Source: Rhipicephalus microplus | Lineage: Eukaryota > Arthropoda > Arachnida > Ixodida > Ixodidae | Assembly (NCBI RefSeq): GCF_043290135.1 | Contig: NC_134700.1 | Span: forward strand, 244,667,039-244,731,038 | Reading direction: 5' to 3' | DNA length: 64,000 bases | Program-made: the position numbers and the translations under genes | The notes under the pieces: generated by a model | The model's database searches: none | Told to the model about the DNA's origin: nothing | What the model saw: only the letters and a program-made list of their open reading frames with translations | In this document: in pieces, positions 1 to 11,755 of the stretch | Layout of the letters: each line of letters opens with the position of its first letter | Position numbering within the stretch: the stretch's first letter is position 1

Positions 1-335
1 CGTGCGAGAGACGCCGCGCCATTCTTCTTTCCGGCTCAGACAGCTTGACGGCTGCGCTTGCGTCGAAGGAGAAGCGAAAAAAAAAGCGGGAGAGCAGCAG
101 TCCGACCGAGAAAACGTGTTTCACGTTGTTGCCTTATGGCGCTGGCCTCGACGAAGCGCGAGTGAAAGGCGACTTTTACCCGCTATGCCTCAACTCTTGT
201 TGCCCTCCTGTCTCTCCCTTGAGGGCAGCTCGGTAGCAGGACTCCGTGAAATTCGACATATCCCCGCGTGACGTGTATCACCTGCCGAGCCACCGTTGCG
301 AGAGCGACTTTCCACTCGTTACCGTGGAGACTTTG
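1..335. other. No recognisable feature
   Basis: GC- and CpG-richer than most of the window. It contains two short overlapping open frames without a recognisable domain. I see no repeat family member and no gene I can support. Confidence 0.5.

Positions 336-402
<67 letters not shown>
336..402. repeat. (ATCT)n microsatellite
   Basis: About 17 uninterrupted copies of the tetranucleotide ATCT, seen directly. The same motif recurs at 33876 and 43764, where it follows a GCGAAG-type motif; no such motif precedes it here. Confidence 0.98.
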
Positions 403-1900
403 CTGCGGGTCCTAACAGGTAATACACGTACAGGCTCTATCGCACGTAAGGACAATGTTCGGACCCTCTAAATTTCGTGTTGGATCATTTTAAGGATGCT
501 TTCATTGTGAATTCTGTTTCACACTAAGAGGAAATCTCGGAGTGCAAGGCACTGCGATGCGGCCATGATGCGGCCAGCGCGGCAATCGGCTCGCACGTGC
601 GCAGACGCTTGACGGGAGTAGTGCTGAACGGTTGAACCGCGTCGCCGGCTACGGCGGTGCTTGCTTGCTGCATTGTTGGGCAGTGGGCGAATTCCATTGT
701 TATGCTAAGCACTGGGCCGATGTTGCTCATCGCGTCACGGTGTGCCTCACTGCCGCCTGAAATTGGCGCCATCGTCGCTGCCACTCTGGACATGCATGAC
801 GAGGAACAAAGTGAAGGAGGAAGCTTCACGCTTCTATTTCGGCGCCGGCGAGTGAGTGCTGCCTCACGCAATGAAATACCATCGATAAGAAGCACGCTCA
901 GGTCGTTATCTGGAACTTCAGTATTCCTGAACTCATTCACGTTGGTTTTATTCTTACCGTCGCAGACGATGCTATTAAACAGCACTGCTTCAAGTGTCTG
1001 CGCATGCGCTAGGTGCTGCTGGCCCGCGACGGCGGCGCTGGATGCATCGTGACGCCAAGCGCTGAGACATTTCCCCTAAGTGTGAAGCAGAGGGTACATT
1101 AAGTTATAATAGTATTCTGGAGCTTGCTTCGAACTCTCGTGTAAAACATTACCTGGCCCACTGTAAATTATGTACGGTCTTATTTTTACTTATTCCTCAA
1201 ATATCATCATAAAGACCCCCTGGACTACCCAGGGAGCATTTCGGTTCCAGCACCTGCAGAAAACTATGCATCGCTGTGCAATATAGATCTCGCAGGTGCA
1301 GAACAGTCCTTAAATAAATCGAGCTCTCGCATTTGCTACGTACGTAGCTGTGTATGAGCGAAGCAAGGTCACTTAACGTGTGACGAGCCAGAGCGCCAAG
1401 ATAATAAAGCTTATGGTACGCATTGACATTTTCGTTCACGGCATTGCGCATTGTTGGTTTTTGTCGACAATCACTTGAGAGGCCAACACGCGACCACTGG
1501 AGAGGTATACGAAAAAGCAGTGCGAGGGTTCACTATACTACATTTATTAAAACAAACCATGGTGATCTGATGAAACCTTTCTTGTCCACTATGCTGGTGT
1601 TGTTTCGTTTTTTGTTGATGCTATTTGTTTTTACGTCAGAAGCATAATATTCACAGCTCATAGTATACTATATTTGAAAACGAAGAACTATATATGAACA
1701 TGCAGTGCAGCGAGAGGCTGTTGCTTTTCTTCACCGGAGCTCACTGGGTCGCAATAAGTGTAAGCGCACCAACGTAACCCCGACGGCGCCCTTGCCTACT
1801 ACGGCGGGAGGAAGTGGCGGACCATTGAAGGGGCTTACAGTGACTCCTTTGATATGCGTTCATGATCACTAAGAAACAGATGGAATTCTATCTGCTAAGA
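403..1900. other. Unassigned stretch with a CpG-rich block
   Basis: Positions 530-1060 are CpG-rich and open on both strands (153 codons minus, 131 codons plus). Neither translation shows a domain I recognise, and overlapping open frames on both strands are expected in GC-rich DNA. The remainder is AT-rich with no repeat or gene I can name. Confidence 0.5.
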
Positions 1901-2465
1901 AAGTATATAATCTTAAACTGATGCAACACATCCACAAACATAAACTACAGGATTCCTTTCCACGCACTGTATCAACAACATATGGCTTCAGAAATTCTAC
2001 CCGAAAAACTAAGAAAACACGCACGAACTATGGCGAGCAGGCTATTGATTATAAGATCATACAATTGCTAAACCTTCACGAATCGAATATAGACTTTACT
2101 CTGAAAACTAAACAATTTAAATGTCATCATAAATCCTTTCTTCTTTTGACTAAAGACATAGTAGATCCATAGGCTTTTATATTTAGGAATACTTGTATAC
2201 TGAGTTGATTTTTTTTTCTTACTGTGAACAATGATACTTAAACAGAATCGTTTGATACCAAAATTGTTTCCTGTTTATGTAAAACATATTCTGAATGTAT
2301 ATCATGTAGAAATAAGCTATGTAACTAAATAAGATATGTATAATGTCACTTATTTGTATATGTATGTTACTGATGTGTGAATATGTGTAATATGGCACTG
2401 ATGCAGACTGTATCAGGAGGTCAAGACCTCGTCAGGCTATTTAGCCTTTAGTCTTTGCCTCCCGC
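1900..2465 (+). mobile_element. 5'-truncated CR1/L2-like LINE 3' end
   Basis: The RT C-terminal remnant is followed by an AT-rich stretch with repeated TATGTA-like words. A conserved-looking segment follows at about 2413-2465, with GTCAAGACC, GTCAGGC and TTAGCCTTT ahead of TGCCTCCCGCAGG. I associate such segments with LINE 3' UTRs, from memory. Neither boundary is sharp and no target-site duplication was found. Confidence 0.5.
1921..2172 (+). pseudogene. CR1/L2-like RT C-terminal remnant
   Basis: An 83-codon frame that reads like the extreme C-terminus of a CR1/L2-type reverse transcriptase. It has an HKHKLQDS segment (family form HNHNTR), then RTNYGEQAIDYKIIQLLN (family form: YG, a tyrosine, then LWN), then a basic tail. 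Catalytic RT motifs are absent, so this is a 5'-truncated remnant. The WN of the family motif is degraded. A chance resemblance is possible because the segment is short. The downstream 3'-UTR-like sequence supports the call. Confidence 0.55.
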
Positions 2466-2529
2466 AGGGAAGTTTTTGTACTTTTTTTTTTTCCTGCAAA
2501 AATACGCATATACCAACGGTTCCTTTCTT

Positions 2530-3571
2530 CGCATGATTGGATTGCACCGACTCTGAAACGGCTCAGTTGCAGGCGTCACGGAGCTCTTCCTTAGATTGTG
2601 GACTTCTTCTCGTTTCACATGTACTAATGCAGGTTCGAAACGTGAGCCCGCAACCACCTTTCTAGACGCGTGGGCCACTTTCCAAGTATTTCGGGAAGTC
2701 AATCCGTGTAGCCGTATAGTCGAAAAAGTGTTTTTTTTTCGCCACTACTAACTTCATGTTTTCGTTTTTACTCAGCTTTGTAATCTTCCTTCTCCTCCTA
2801 CCTTTCGTCTATGGTCGTTTCGAAATCTCCTTTGAGCGTGATACGACGCAGGCAAACATTTTAACACAGCGCTGTGCGGTTCCTTTTTTGTTTGGGATTC
2901 AATTTGCTTTAGATCGGGAGTTGCCACTGTAGGCTATTTTATCTCCGTTCCGAATGGGTGAACCTGCACGCACACGTTCATGCCAAAGTATGACGTCATG
3001 CGCAGAATTCGCCGTACGCAGGAAGATTATGCACGCTTGCGGTTGGAGGTGCATGAACTGAGTGCGCTTCTGCCTGAGCTTTCTTCACTGGTCTTGCTTT
3101 AGTCTACAATGTCAGGAGCACACGTGCCATGGGGAACACAGTTGTTTCATTTGTCTAATGCAGGAGAGTGCCAGCGCAGTGTTGGGAAGGTGAGCACTCG
3201 ACATTCTGCGTGAACGCGGTACCGCTAGCAGTCGAGTATTTAGAAATCACTAGATATAGGAGCGTGTCATGCCGCGTGTGTCTTAAATTATACTGGGGCT
3301 GCCTGGAAGTTAAGGCTCAAATAGGCTGCGAGGTGTACTTGGGTGGTGGTGGGGAGGCTTACTTTCGGGCTTGTAAGCAGAAACTACCTTCATTCATTGC
3401 TTAATGGCATCAGCCTTGTGCTCCTGTAAAGCATGGTTTGTTGCAAGCTACGTAATACAAGGTGGTGGTGGTGCTAAAAAAACATTTATTTCAGAAAAAG
3501 TCTACTAGAGAGTGCCGACGCGTAATACAAGGGAGAAGCAAAATGTTGTTTGAATGGAAGGCTAGATCTGG
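2530..3571. other. No recognisable feature
   Basis: Mixed-composition DNA with short open frames only. I see no repeat, gene or RNA that I can support. Confidence 0.55.
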
Positions 3572-3694
3572 CGTGAGTGAGTGAGTTAGTGTGTGAGTGA
3601 ATAAGTGAATGAGTGAGTGAGTGAGTGAGTGAGTGAGTGAGTGAGTGAGTGAGTGAGTGAGTGAGTGAGTGAGTGAGTGAGTGAGTGAGTGAGT
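3572..3694. repeat. (GTGA)n microsatellite, LINE tail
   Basis: About 30 copies of GTGA with a few variants at the left. On the minus strand it is (TCAC)n directly following the 3' end of the non-LTR element at 3.7-7.8 kb. The related element at 7.8 kb also ends in CTCACTCATTC. It is therefore probably an expanded retrotransposon 3' tail rather than an independent tract. Confidence 0.95.
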
Positions 3695-3697
3695 AAC

Positions 3698-3773
3698 GCG
3701 GCTTGTGCTGCTCAGCTCGGAGGTTCAAGACCATTTTTAGTCTTGAACCTCCGAGCTGAGCAGCACAAGCCGC
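3698..3773. repeat. 34-bp perfect inverted repeat with 8-nt loop
   Basis: Positions 3698-3731 are the exact reverse complement of 3740-3773, with eight bases between. One arm is the end of the LINE coding sequence (the codons around SSEVQD). The other is an inverted copy lying between the element and its (TCAC)n tail. It would form a 34-bp hairpin in DNA or RNA. Confidence 0.97.
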
Positions 3774-6177
3774 CACTGCTCCCGGAGGACCTCAGGACAA
3801 CTTGTTGATAAGCTGGGGCATTCCCATAGTATATGTTTGTAAGACGCCTTTTCTGTTACACATAGCTTATATTTATTGTCCGGGTATAAGTTTGGGTAGC
3901 TCTTATGGAGGTGCACAGGTTTCGGGTAGCAGTTTGTCGGTAGCTGTCGGTATTTCGATGCTTCTTGCCTGTTTAGACTCAAGTGATGCGCGGAAAAAAC
4001 GCGCCTTGCTTCTCTGTAGGGATGCATGTATTCTGCGTAGCTTGTAAATCGGTCTTTGTGTGGTACGTTTGCGACACCAGTCGGGTTGCGCGGTGAGTTA
4101 ATTCTCGTGACAACTCATGAACCAGCTTGTTCGGATTGCATGTATCAGTCTCTGTGTGCGCCGCGAACCATACCAGGTGTTTGGGTTCATCTACTTTGTG
4201 TAGTTCTTGGTTATTAACGAGAATTCTGAGAGCTTGCCGTGAAATCCGTCCTTGCGTGAAACTTCTGATGGCTACTTGCGAATCGCTCAGTATGAATTAG
4301 TGCTTGTTGGAGGTGATAGCCATGGCTATGGCTACCTCCTCAGCCTCCTCTATATTGTTTGTTATGACAGAGCACGCAATAATACAAACGCCAGACGCGT
4401 CGATCACGACAGCAGTGTGGGTCTTTCGTTCAGGGTATGGGCTACCATCTACAAAAAAAGACTTACTGTTTATGCCACATGTGTTGAGCAGTGCTTTTGC
4501 TCGGTGTTTTCTGCAGTCCGTGCTGATAATGGGGTTCATGTTTTTCGGTATCGAATTAGAAGACCTTAGCTCTTATTGTATTGGGGATGTCATGTTTGAC
4601 ACCACAATGTGCCTGGTACATAATTCCTAATCTACTCATTATATTTCTTCCCGTTTTAGTTTTAGTCAGCCTTTCAAGCTCTGAGCTTCTATAATCTCTT
4701 CAAGCGTATTGTGTAGTCCTAGCTGAAGAAAAAGGTCTGTGCTAGCATACTCAGATATTCCTATCGCTTGTTTGTAGACCTTCCGGATGAGTGCAATTAT
4801 TTTGTTAGTTTCAGCTTTTTGCCATTCGTTTTATGCTGCTACATATGTTATTATGTTATGTGGCTCATGACGAAGGCCTGGATTAGGCAAATTATGTGGG
4901 CTTCTTTCATACCTCGGTGTTTATTCGTGACCCTGCGAATCAGTCTCATGGCATTCGTGACTTTATCATTTAGTCTCCGTGTAGACTCGCCGTTGGCGCC
5001 GTTAGCCTCGATGACTAATCCCCGTACCCGTATTTTTGGAACTGTCGGTATAGCTGCGCCCTCCTGTGTGTGAATCCTAATTTCCTCATATTGCCGCTTG
5101 TTTTCCCTCTGACTTGGGTGGTCTGCCTCTGATTGCTGCCCTGTAGAGAAGAAGTTCTGATTTCTCCGGGGAGCATGCGAGTCTTGTGCCTTCCAGGTAT
5201 CGCTCAACTGTTCCTATTGTTTCTTGGAGTCTCTGTTTTATGTAGCCGTCGCTGCCGTCACTAACCCATATTGCGATGTCATCCGCGTAGATAGAGTTAT
5301 ATACTCCCAGGATATTATTTACCTCTTTCGGTAGTCCAATCATCATTAGATTAAAGAGCATTGGCGGTATTACGGAGCCCTGTGAAGTGCCTCTGCAGCC
5401 CAGTTCTTGGAGATCAGATGTAAGGCCTCCTAAGCTGAGCCTTGTTTTTTTGTTGGTCAACAAGTTTCTGGCGTAACTATAGGCTTGCTCATCCATGTTT
5501 AAGCTCGATATGCGGCTGAAAATTGTTTTATGGGCTGCATTGTCGAATGATTTTTTGAGGCCCAGACCGAGTATGGCTCGTGCGAAACTTGTGGGGTAGT
5601 TTGTGATTTGGTGCTTAATCTGTAGCATGCCGTCTTGGGTGCCTAGGTGATGACGGATGCCTATCATCACGTGTGAATAGTATTCACCATCCTCAAGATA
5701 GTTGTGGGCTCTATTTAGAAATGCATGTTCCATTACTTTAGCTACGCATGGCGTTAATGAGATGGGTCGGAGATTTACTTTGTTGATTGGCTATCCAGGT
5801 TTTGGTATAAGGATTGTTTTAGCCTCTTTCCACGCGTCGGGCATTGTCCCTTCTGTCCAACGTTTCCTTATATATCCAGTTGAAAATTCTATGGATTCAT
5901 TTTTCAGGTTACGTAATGCTCGGTTGGTGACTCCATCATGTCCCGGTGCTCATTTTATATTTAATTTGTGGAGCATCGCTCTAACCTCCGCTGCCTCAAA
6001 GTTTTTGTCCATGTTGAGGTTTGCTTCGCCTGTATAGTTTTTATGTTGTAGTGGCGGTGATTTGGACATGTAGATGTTTTGTAGATCTGTCATTAGCTGT
6101 TTCTCGTTTCCTTCGTATTCGCGTGTGGATTTGCCGCATTCGCGTTTCATAGTGAGGAGTTCTATTTGAGCTTGCAT
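3738..6177 (-). pseudogene. Non-LTR ORF2 RT-RNase H remnant, EN missing
   Basis: Reading the minus strand, a coiled coil is followed by the RT linker (AAEVRAMLHKLNIK) and then, in several frames, the RT core. APGHDGVTNRAL and LRPISLTPCVAKVMEHA lie near 5730-5950. SLGGLTSDLQELGCRGTSQGS precedes YADDIAIWVSDGSDG near 5250-5300, so the Asp pair of RT is present. An RNase H fragment at 4297-4539 has FFVDGSPYP and EEAEEVAIA. The C-terminus at 3737-4027 has KLCVTEKASYKHILWECPS, the Cys/His signature after RNase H. Stops and frameshifts split it into at least five pieces. It is non-functional. Confidence 0.82.
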
Positions 6178-7780
6178 CTGTTATGTTATTTCTTTAATTC
6201 GTCTGTTTTCAACTTTAAGCCGTTCTAGCTCTTGACTGTTGCCATTGCAGCCGTTAATTGTTATTTTTAACCTCCTCAGTTCCCTCCGGTCGCAAGCCGC
6301 GTACTCTATCTGCCCAGCTCAACTTGTTTGTTGGTCACTTAGACACCGATCCCGACCTGGAACTGGGGTGGGAGCTTGTAGGGTTGCGGTGCCTTGAATC
6401 GGCGCGGGATCTTGTTTGTTGTCGTTTTCCAAGTCTCAATGTCGAGCGCTCTCGTGAACGCCCTCATAGTGGAGATGTGCTTTGCGTTTGATGTTCTCGT
6501 AGTCTGGTTCATTGTCTCTGTTTTACAATTTAAGGTTTCTTGAACCTGTCCGTGCAGCTTTTATCGGCTGTAGCGTGGTCTTTTCCACAGATTTGAGAGC
6601 TACGGTCACATCTGTTGTCGTCTTTGGGGTTGTGAGTGCCGCAACTATTCAGCACAAAGTTTATCTTGGGAATTGCGGCACACGTCACTTCTAAGTCCCA
6701 GTCTGTTGCACTGTTTGCAGTAGTCAATTTGCTTGTGATATAGCGTGCACGGTATTATTACTCCATCATAGCACTCACTCGAGAATACCTTGTTTACACT
6801 GAAGAGCACAATGACCGCTGTAGTATTCGCCAGTCGCTTAGCCATGATGATGCTGTTGTTTCTTTCAGTGACAAGGGCCGCCCTATTACTAGCAAGAATT
6901 TCTTTCAGTGGGATTCATTTACTGATACCCTTGGCTGTATCTTCTGGTGCTGTTTTATACGCTGCCACTTCATATTCTTTGCCTCCTATAAGTATTTTCT
7001 TGATTTTTCTGTACTGTTCCGCTCGGTCGGGGTCGGGGGTGCTTACTAATATGGTGTTCTGTGTCTTGTTGGAGCATATTACGTCGAAGTGCCGGACTTC
7101 TGGTGGTGTAGCCGCGGCTTCATGTATGCCTCTGGTTATATCGGTTGGGCCAAGTGCGGCTACGCGTAGGCCTTCTCTTGGTCTGATGACAATTTGGTAG
7201 TCTCCCGCCGGTAGCTTAGGCATTCTGTTCTCTTTTTCGATGTGTTTCATCTGTCTTTCCTGCGTTTTGGCCTGCGTGTTATCAAATACGGGTTTTGCCT
7301 TAATGTTATCACCAAGGCAGTCGTCAGCGTCCCTCACCGATCCATGTCTGGGCTTTTGACGACGTCCGTAGTGGATGGTGTGCAAGCCTTCTTCACTCTC
7401 AGTAGTGGCTGGTAATTCATCATCATCTTGTTGTACATCCATCGTTCTCGAATCGGCGTCAGTGTTTGCGTGTCGCCTGCTGACGCGGTAGATTCCAGTG
7501 GGTTTACAGCGTCGGCTCCCTGAGTGAACCAGCCTGTTTCATGAGGCTTAACAGCGTCTCGTGTGGTGTGCACCGAGAAAAGGCCGTAAAAAGACGAAAA
7601 ACAGTCGGCCCACCTTGTCTTTCGTATCCTAAGAATCTGGGTGACGATACAAATTCTCTGATATCACTCTGGAAAATGATCGTGGTGATTTTCACACCGA
7701 AGTTGTTCATGAAAGCAGGAGCCGACGTGAAGCGCGTCTGCACTCGTCGGCGCTTGCAGCGTCTCTCCTGTAGCACAGTT
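3740..7780 (-). mobile_element. Non-LTR retrotransposon lacking endonuclease
   Basis: A minus-strand element with a 5' UTR-like segment (about 7443-7780), a gag-like ORF1 remnant, and an ORF2 remnant containing RT, RNase H and a C-terminal Cys/His motif. The region between ORF1 and RT should hold about 230 residues of apurinic/apyrimidinic-type endonuclease. Instead it passes within about 100 bases from an ORF1-like coiled coil into the RT linker, so EN is deleted. The 3' end bears an inverted repeat and (TCAC)n. Its 5' end abuts the tail of a related element. RNase H after RT places it among the RNase H-bearing clades (I/R1/LOA-like). It is broken by many stops and frameshifts. Confidence 0.8.
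6250..7442 (-). pseudogene. Non-LTR ORF1 (gag-like, zinc knuckle) remnant
   Basis: The frame starts at ATG 7442 (MDVQQDDDELP) and is open for 175 codons. It contains an RPREGLRVAALG segment typical of ORF1 of this tick family. It continues in other frames with zinc-knuckle-like cysteines: YCKQCNRLGLRSDVC near 6705-6740 and SCGTHNPKDDNRC near 6600-6650. It then reaches an SWADRV segment near 6300. ORF1 products of this type bind element RNA in a ribonucleoprotein. At least two frameshifts and several stops break it. The 3' part runs into a coiled coil (QELERLKVENRRIKEIT) that continues into the RT frame. Confidence 0.7.
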
Positions 7781-8445
7781 GAATGAGTGAGCAAACTTTA
7801 TTTAACCAGCGGATTGAGGCGTGGGCTAAGCCGCATCCAGGGGCGGTGGAGAGACCCTGTCTCTCAGCCGCCTCCCGTGCTCGCTGGATGGCACATATTT
7901 GGTCTGACCGATCTGAGCTCATCAGCGCGGCTCTCCACCACGCCCCAAGCTGTTCTGGGGAGACTGCATTGGCGTCCTGTATCTGTGTGCATTCCCATAA
8001 CATATGCTCTAGGGAGGCGCGTCTCATGCTACATAGCTTACACGAGTCATCTGGGTATAGTTCGGGGTAGATGCGAATCATGTGCTTCGGATTGGGAAAT
8101 GTTCTAGTTTGAAGTCGCCTCTAGTCAACCTCCTGAGATCTGTCTAATGTGGAGCTAGGTGGTGGAAATCTGCGCCTCGACTTTTGGTAGAATTGGATAA
8201 TGTCGCAGAACCTAAACATTCTGTCCCTCTCCCACCACTCATCTCCTCCCAGTATCTCACGTGAAGCTCCATCGCGAGTGCGGTAAGTCAGACCTCGCGC
8301 TACGCGGTGAGCCTCCTCGTTGAGGTTGGGAATGAGGGACGCACACGGGGTGTGGGCTGGGAACCATATAATATACCTTTTTTTCAAATTCCTCGGATGA
8401 TATGAGATTTGCCTTGCGGAGGAGTATGTATGTTGGCTGCCTCGG
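7781..8445 (-). mobile_element. 5'-truncated non-LTR 3' end, same family
   Basis: The minus strand encodes the last RNase H motif (IIWFPAHTP, NEEAHRVARGLTYR; about 8290-8400). A frame change near 8110 leads to YPELYPDDSCKLCSMRRA and LEHMLWECTQIQ (about 8000-8080), and then the C-terminal WWRAALMSSDRSDQICAIQRA. The 3' UTR holds AAATAAAG and ends in GCTCACTCATTC at about 7780-7792. The sequence parallels the 3' end of the neighbouring element, so both belong to one family. RT and everything upstream are missing. The 5' break at about 8445 touches the tail of the next element. Confidence 0.8.
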
Positions 8446-10080
8446 GAGATGCTGATGCTGATGCTGATGACCTCTGATGGATGGCGCTTACCCACAAAGG
8501 GGAATAGGCCAAGAACCGGGCGGCAGGATACTTAAATGAAACTAAAATGAAAATGAAGCCAATCTGAAAAAGTAGCTTAAAATAATACTACCAAAAAACA
8601 AAAATGTTTGCTGAGCAAGCGGTCAAACCATCTTTTGTTTTTGAAAGACATAACTACGAAGTATAAACTAAAGATCTGAAAAGGTAGGGGTTCACTAGCA
8701 TGGTAATTTTTTAGTTGCGTTGATGTAATCGAACACAGTGGAGCATACATCCCTGTGGCAGTAACCAAATGAAGTTCTGCCAAGTGATAAAATTACTGGT
8801 AGATTTACTTGTATTCCTAGCTTTTGTAATGGGGCTACTAAAAATCTTTTTCTCTGATAAGAATAACGATGACAGAATAAAAAGAAATGTTCAATTGTTT
8901 CAATTTCGTTGCAACAAATGCATAGCGGTGACACCTTGTGCCGAGCTTTATTAAGGTAATAATTTAGTTGTGGAACTGCACAGCGCAATCCGGTAAAAGT
9001 GACCTCCAACTGGCGAGATACACACCACTGTTTATTCCAGCAATAGCTCAAATGCTCGAAATCTTTGAATTTATCCAAATTACCTTTTCTCCATTGCAGG
9101 CAAGCATTTCGGAACCTTAGCGCGGTTACGTAAGCCGTATCTGGCAAAACTGGGATGGTGGGCCCACCCAGGGATACTGCTGCTAAAGAGTCCGCCATTT
9201 CGTTCAAATATAATCCGCGGTGGCCTGTTACCCATAGCAAATGCAGTTTTTTTACGTTTTTTGGTACTAAATGCCGAAACGTATTCATCAGCTCTGAATT
9301 TACTGCCGCAGAAAGTGCATTACAAACTGATAACGAATCTGTAATGATAACTGCTAATGATTCGCTTGAGGGTAATTTGCGTAGGGCAAGAACAATGGTC
9401 AATAATTCTGCAATGAATACCGGGGTATAATCTGGGAGTCGAATCGAAAAGGACCAGTCCAAAGAAGGAGAGAAGATGCCAACCCTAGCTTTTTCTTTTG
9501 ACACAGATGCATCAGTCGCTATGATATTGCTTATCTCTAGGTGAGCTAGATAATCTGCTAACTGGTCATTTAAATACCTATATGCCAATTGTTTCGCGTC
9601 TTGAGGAAATATATCATCGAATTGTATGCTAAGCATTGACTTTAGGTTGTGTATTGGACCAATATGTCTAATTTTTACATTCAGTTGCTTTAGTAGCGCT
9701 TCTGCAAATACTATTTGCGGGGTGTGTAGTCACGACCAATGGGTTTCGAAAAATAAAGTCGGTTCTTGAATGAAAGCCTAAAATGAGAGTCTTTGGTGTG
9801 AACTGTATATCTTTAAGAATGCTTGCACAGTAAGAATTTCAAACCTATTTAGCAGAGAAGGTAGGCGAGCTTCCATATACAACACGTTATTTGCAACAAA
9901 CTTTGGTAGACCCAGACACAAACGCAACGCTTCTCTTTCCAACAGTATTAGGGGTCTCATTTTATAAGCTGCGCTGCCAGAAAATAATACACATCCGAAT
10001 TCTATGATGGGCCGCACATAGAGATATTCTTTCTCGTGCACAGTTACGGATTGCCGACTGCGAGTCGCTGATGACATACC
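8446..10080 (-). mobile_element. 5'-truncated RNase H-bearing non-LTR element
   Basis: The element spans an RT thumb region, RNase H, a C-terminal zinc motif and a 3' UTR. The UTR reads on the minus strand as TTGGCCTATTCCCCTTTG followed by GGTAAGCGCC, then a short (CATCAG)n tail at 8446-8470. It is a different family from the two elements to its left. The 5' end stops within the RT thumb near 10080, a typical 5' truncation. Confidence 0.75.
8695..10077 (-). pseudogene. Non-LTR RT thumb plus RNase H remnant
   Basis: Positions 10077-9778 encode the RT C-terminal region (VRPIIEFGCVLFSG, LEREALRLCLGLPKF). Positions 9636-8695 form an uninterrupted frame of 313 codons. Its RNase H signature is complete in outline: ATDASVSKEKARVG (first Asp), FIAELLTIVLALR (Glu), VIITDSLSV (second Asp) and LLWVTGHRGLYLNEMADSLA (last motif). 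It ends with a CICCNEIETIEHFFLFC zinc motif and KKLPC. A frameshift or stop separates the two parts near 9640-9780. The RNase H part looks little decayed. RT palm motifs are absent, so it cannot retrotranspose. Confidence 0.85.
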
Positions 10081-10099
10081 TACACTTTGGGGAAATTAT

Positions 10100-10330
10100 G
10101 GCCTGTGCAATAGCCAACTATTCCGCGATTTCTGAATTATAAGAGCGTATTTAGCACGCGTTTACGCATTTGCGGTCGTGTTTATTACTGCCGCAACGTA
10201 GGATTTGTGACTAGGGTACTCCGCTGCGTCTACGAATAACTCCTCCTTGTCTCTGCCGTAGGCCTTAAGTAGAGTTCTAGGGCGGCTATTCTTCTGCCCT
10301 CATTAAGTTCGGGGTTCACTGTTTTTGGTC
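10100..10330 (-). mobile_element. RNase H fragment of the 3.7-kb LINE family
   Basis: The minus strand reads VNPELNEGRRIAAL, then after a shift KAYGRDKEELFVDAAEYPSH and KSYVAAVINTTANA. This matches in layout the MNP..RR.A..LL...FVD..YP..K..AVVI segment of the element at 4297-4539. It is a short relic containing the first RNase H aspartate, cut off on both sides by the next element and a microsatellite. Confidence 0.6.
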
Positions 10331-10417
10331 AAATTGGGGTAGCACAGTTGCACCAAAATTTTTTTGGCAACATGCCTGCAGTCCGTCCTTCTTGGGTGAC
10401 ATAACCGCGAATAACAT

Positions 10418-10650
<233 letters not shown>

Positions 10651-11065
10651 AATCTCCAACTAAAGGAAAAGTGATGAAGGGAACTTAAAGTTGCCTTCAT
10701 CACGGGCACCTTGCCCGATGTTATCGCGTCTTTGCAAGTGGAGCACACCATGCCTGTAGTTTCTTTTGCGGTTACTCGTCGCCAACACGTGATTTCTGAG
10801 AGACTGTAAGGGGGAGGGGCCACAGCCTCTTATACAGGCTCGCACAGAGTAGCGCGTTTTGACGTGCGTTTCCTAGAGGGCAGAGAGGGGGCGTAGGAGA
10901 TGATATAGAAGGGAGGGAATGTGCGTGCGCTGCGGAGGTGTGGATGCCACGGGAGGGGAGAAAGTAGGTAGCGTAGGATAGAGATGGAAAGGGGACGCGT
11001 TTGCGTAGTAAGGATGGTCATGCTGCACACCAGATTGAACGCCGTCATGAGATGCTTAGTGTCTG
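10651..11065. other. No recognisable feature
   Basis: A non-repetitive stretch between two long microsatellites. Purine-rich towards the right. No gene or repeat recognised. Confidence 0.55.
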
Positions 11066-11116
11066 AAAGAAAGAAAGAAAGAAAGAAAGAAAGAGAGAAA
11101 GAAAGAAAGAAAGAAA

Positions 11117-11148
<32 letters not shown>

Positions 11149-11150
11149 AA

Positions 11151-11226
<76 letters not shown>

Positions 11227-11228
11227 AA
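11066..11228. repeat. (GAAA)n microsatellite
   Basis: About 40 copies of GAAA with three single-base interruptions. Open frames across it on both strands are artefacts of the repeat. Confidence 0.98.
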
Positions 11229-11755
11229 CCGTACGAGCCTATTGCTGTTTTTTTTTGTGTGTGTACACGCGACGTTTGGAGGGGCAGCCACAGCACTCGT
11301 ATATTTAGGCTTGGCGTCCACGTGAAGTACGGGGCAGCAACGGTGTGCACCATGCGCGTGGTTAGCATTTACCAGCTACACACTCCAGGGATGTTCCATA
11401 GTGTTCCGAAGGTACAAACCCACAAGGCAATGCTACTTATTGCTAACCACAGGATATGATCATAACGGTAAGGGATGATAAGATTTTTTTCTTTCACATT
11501 TTACCCCTAACATGTGCTCGTGCTGGTCCTTCAATTATTGTCAAATCTTCTAAGCATGCAACACTGCTGCATGCTTAGAACGAGTGCACGCACGTTTCCT
11601 TCACTCTTATGCATGACAAGGCCTGTGTTAGATGGTGTACTATTGTGACTGGCGTCAAATGCGTTTCGAAAGGGCCTCGCAACACTTTTCCGAGTTCTTC
11701 CAATGGCTAAATTAAAGGAATTGACTGCCTCACGAATCGATTTGTCGTTCTCTTT
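11229..11755. other. No recognisable feature
   Basis: No coding signature. There is a small direct/inverted motif (CTAAGCATGCA, then TGCATGCTTAG) at 11549-11579, a local inverted repeat of about 11 bp. Nothing else stands out. Confidence 0.5.

Noticed and set aside
524..1052. Overlapping 153- and 131-codon frames on opposite strands
   Set aside because: CpG-rich DNA keeps both strands open by composition. Neither shows a domain.
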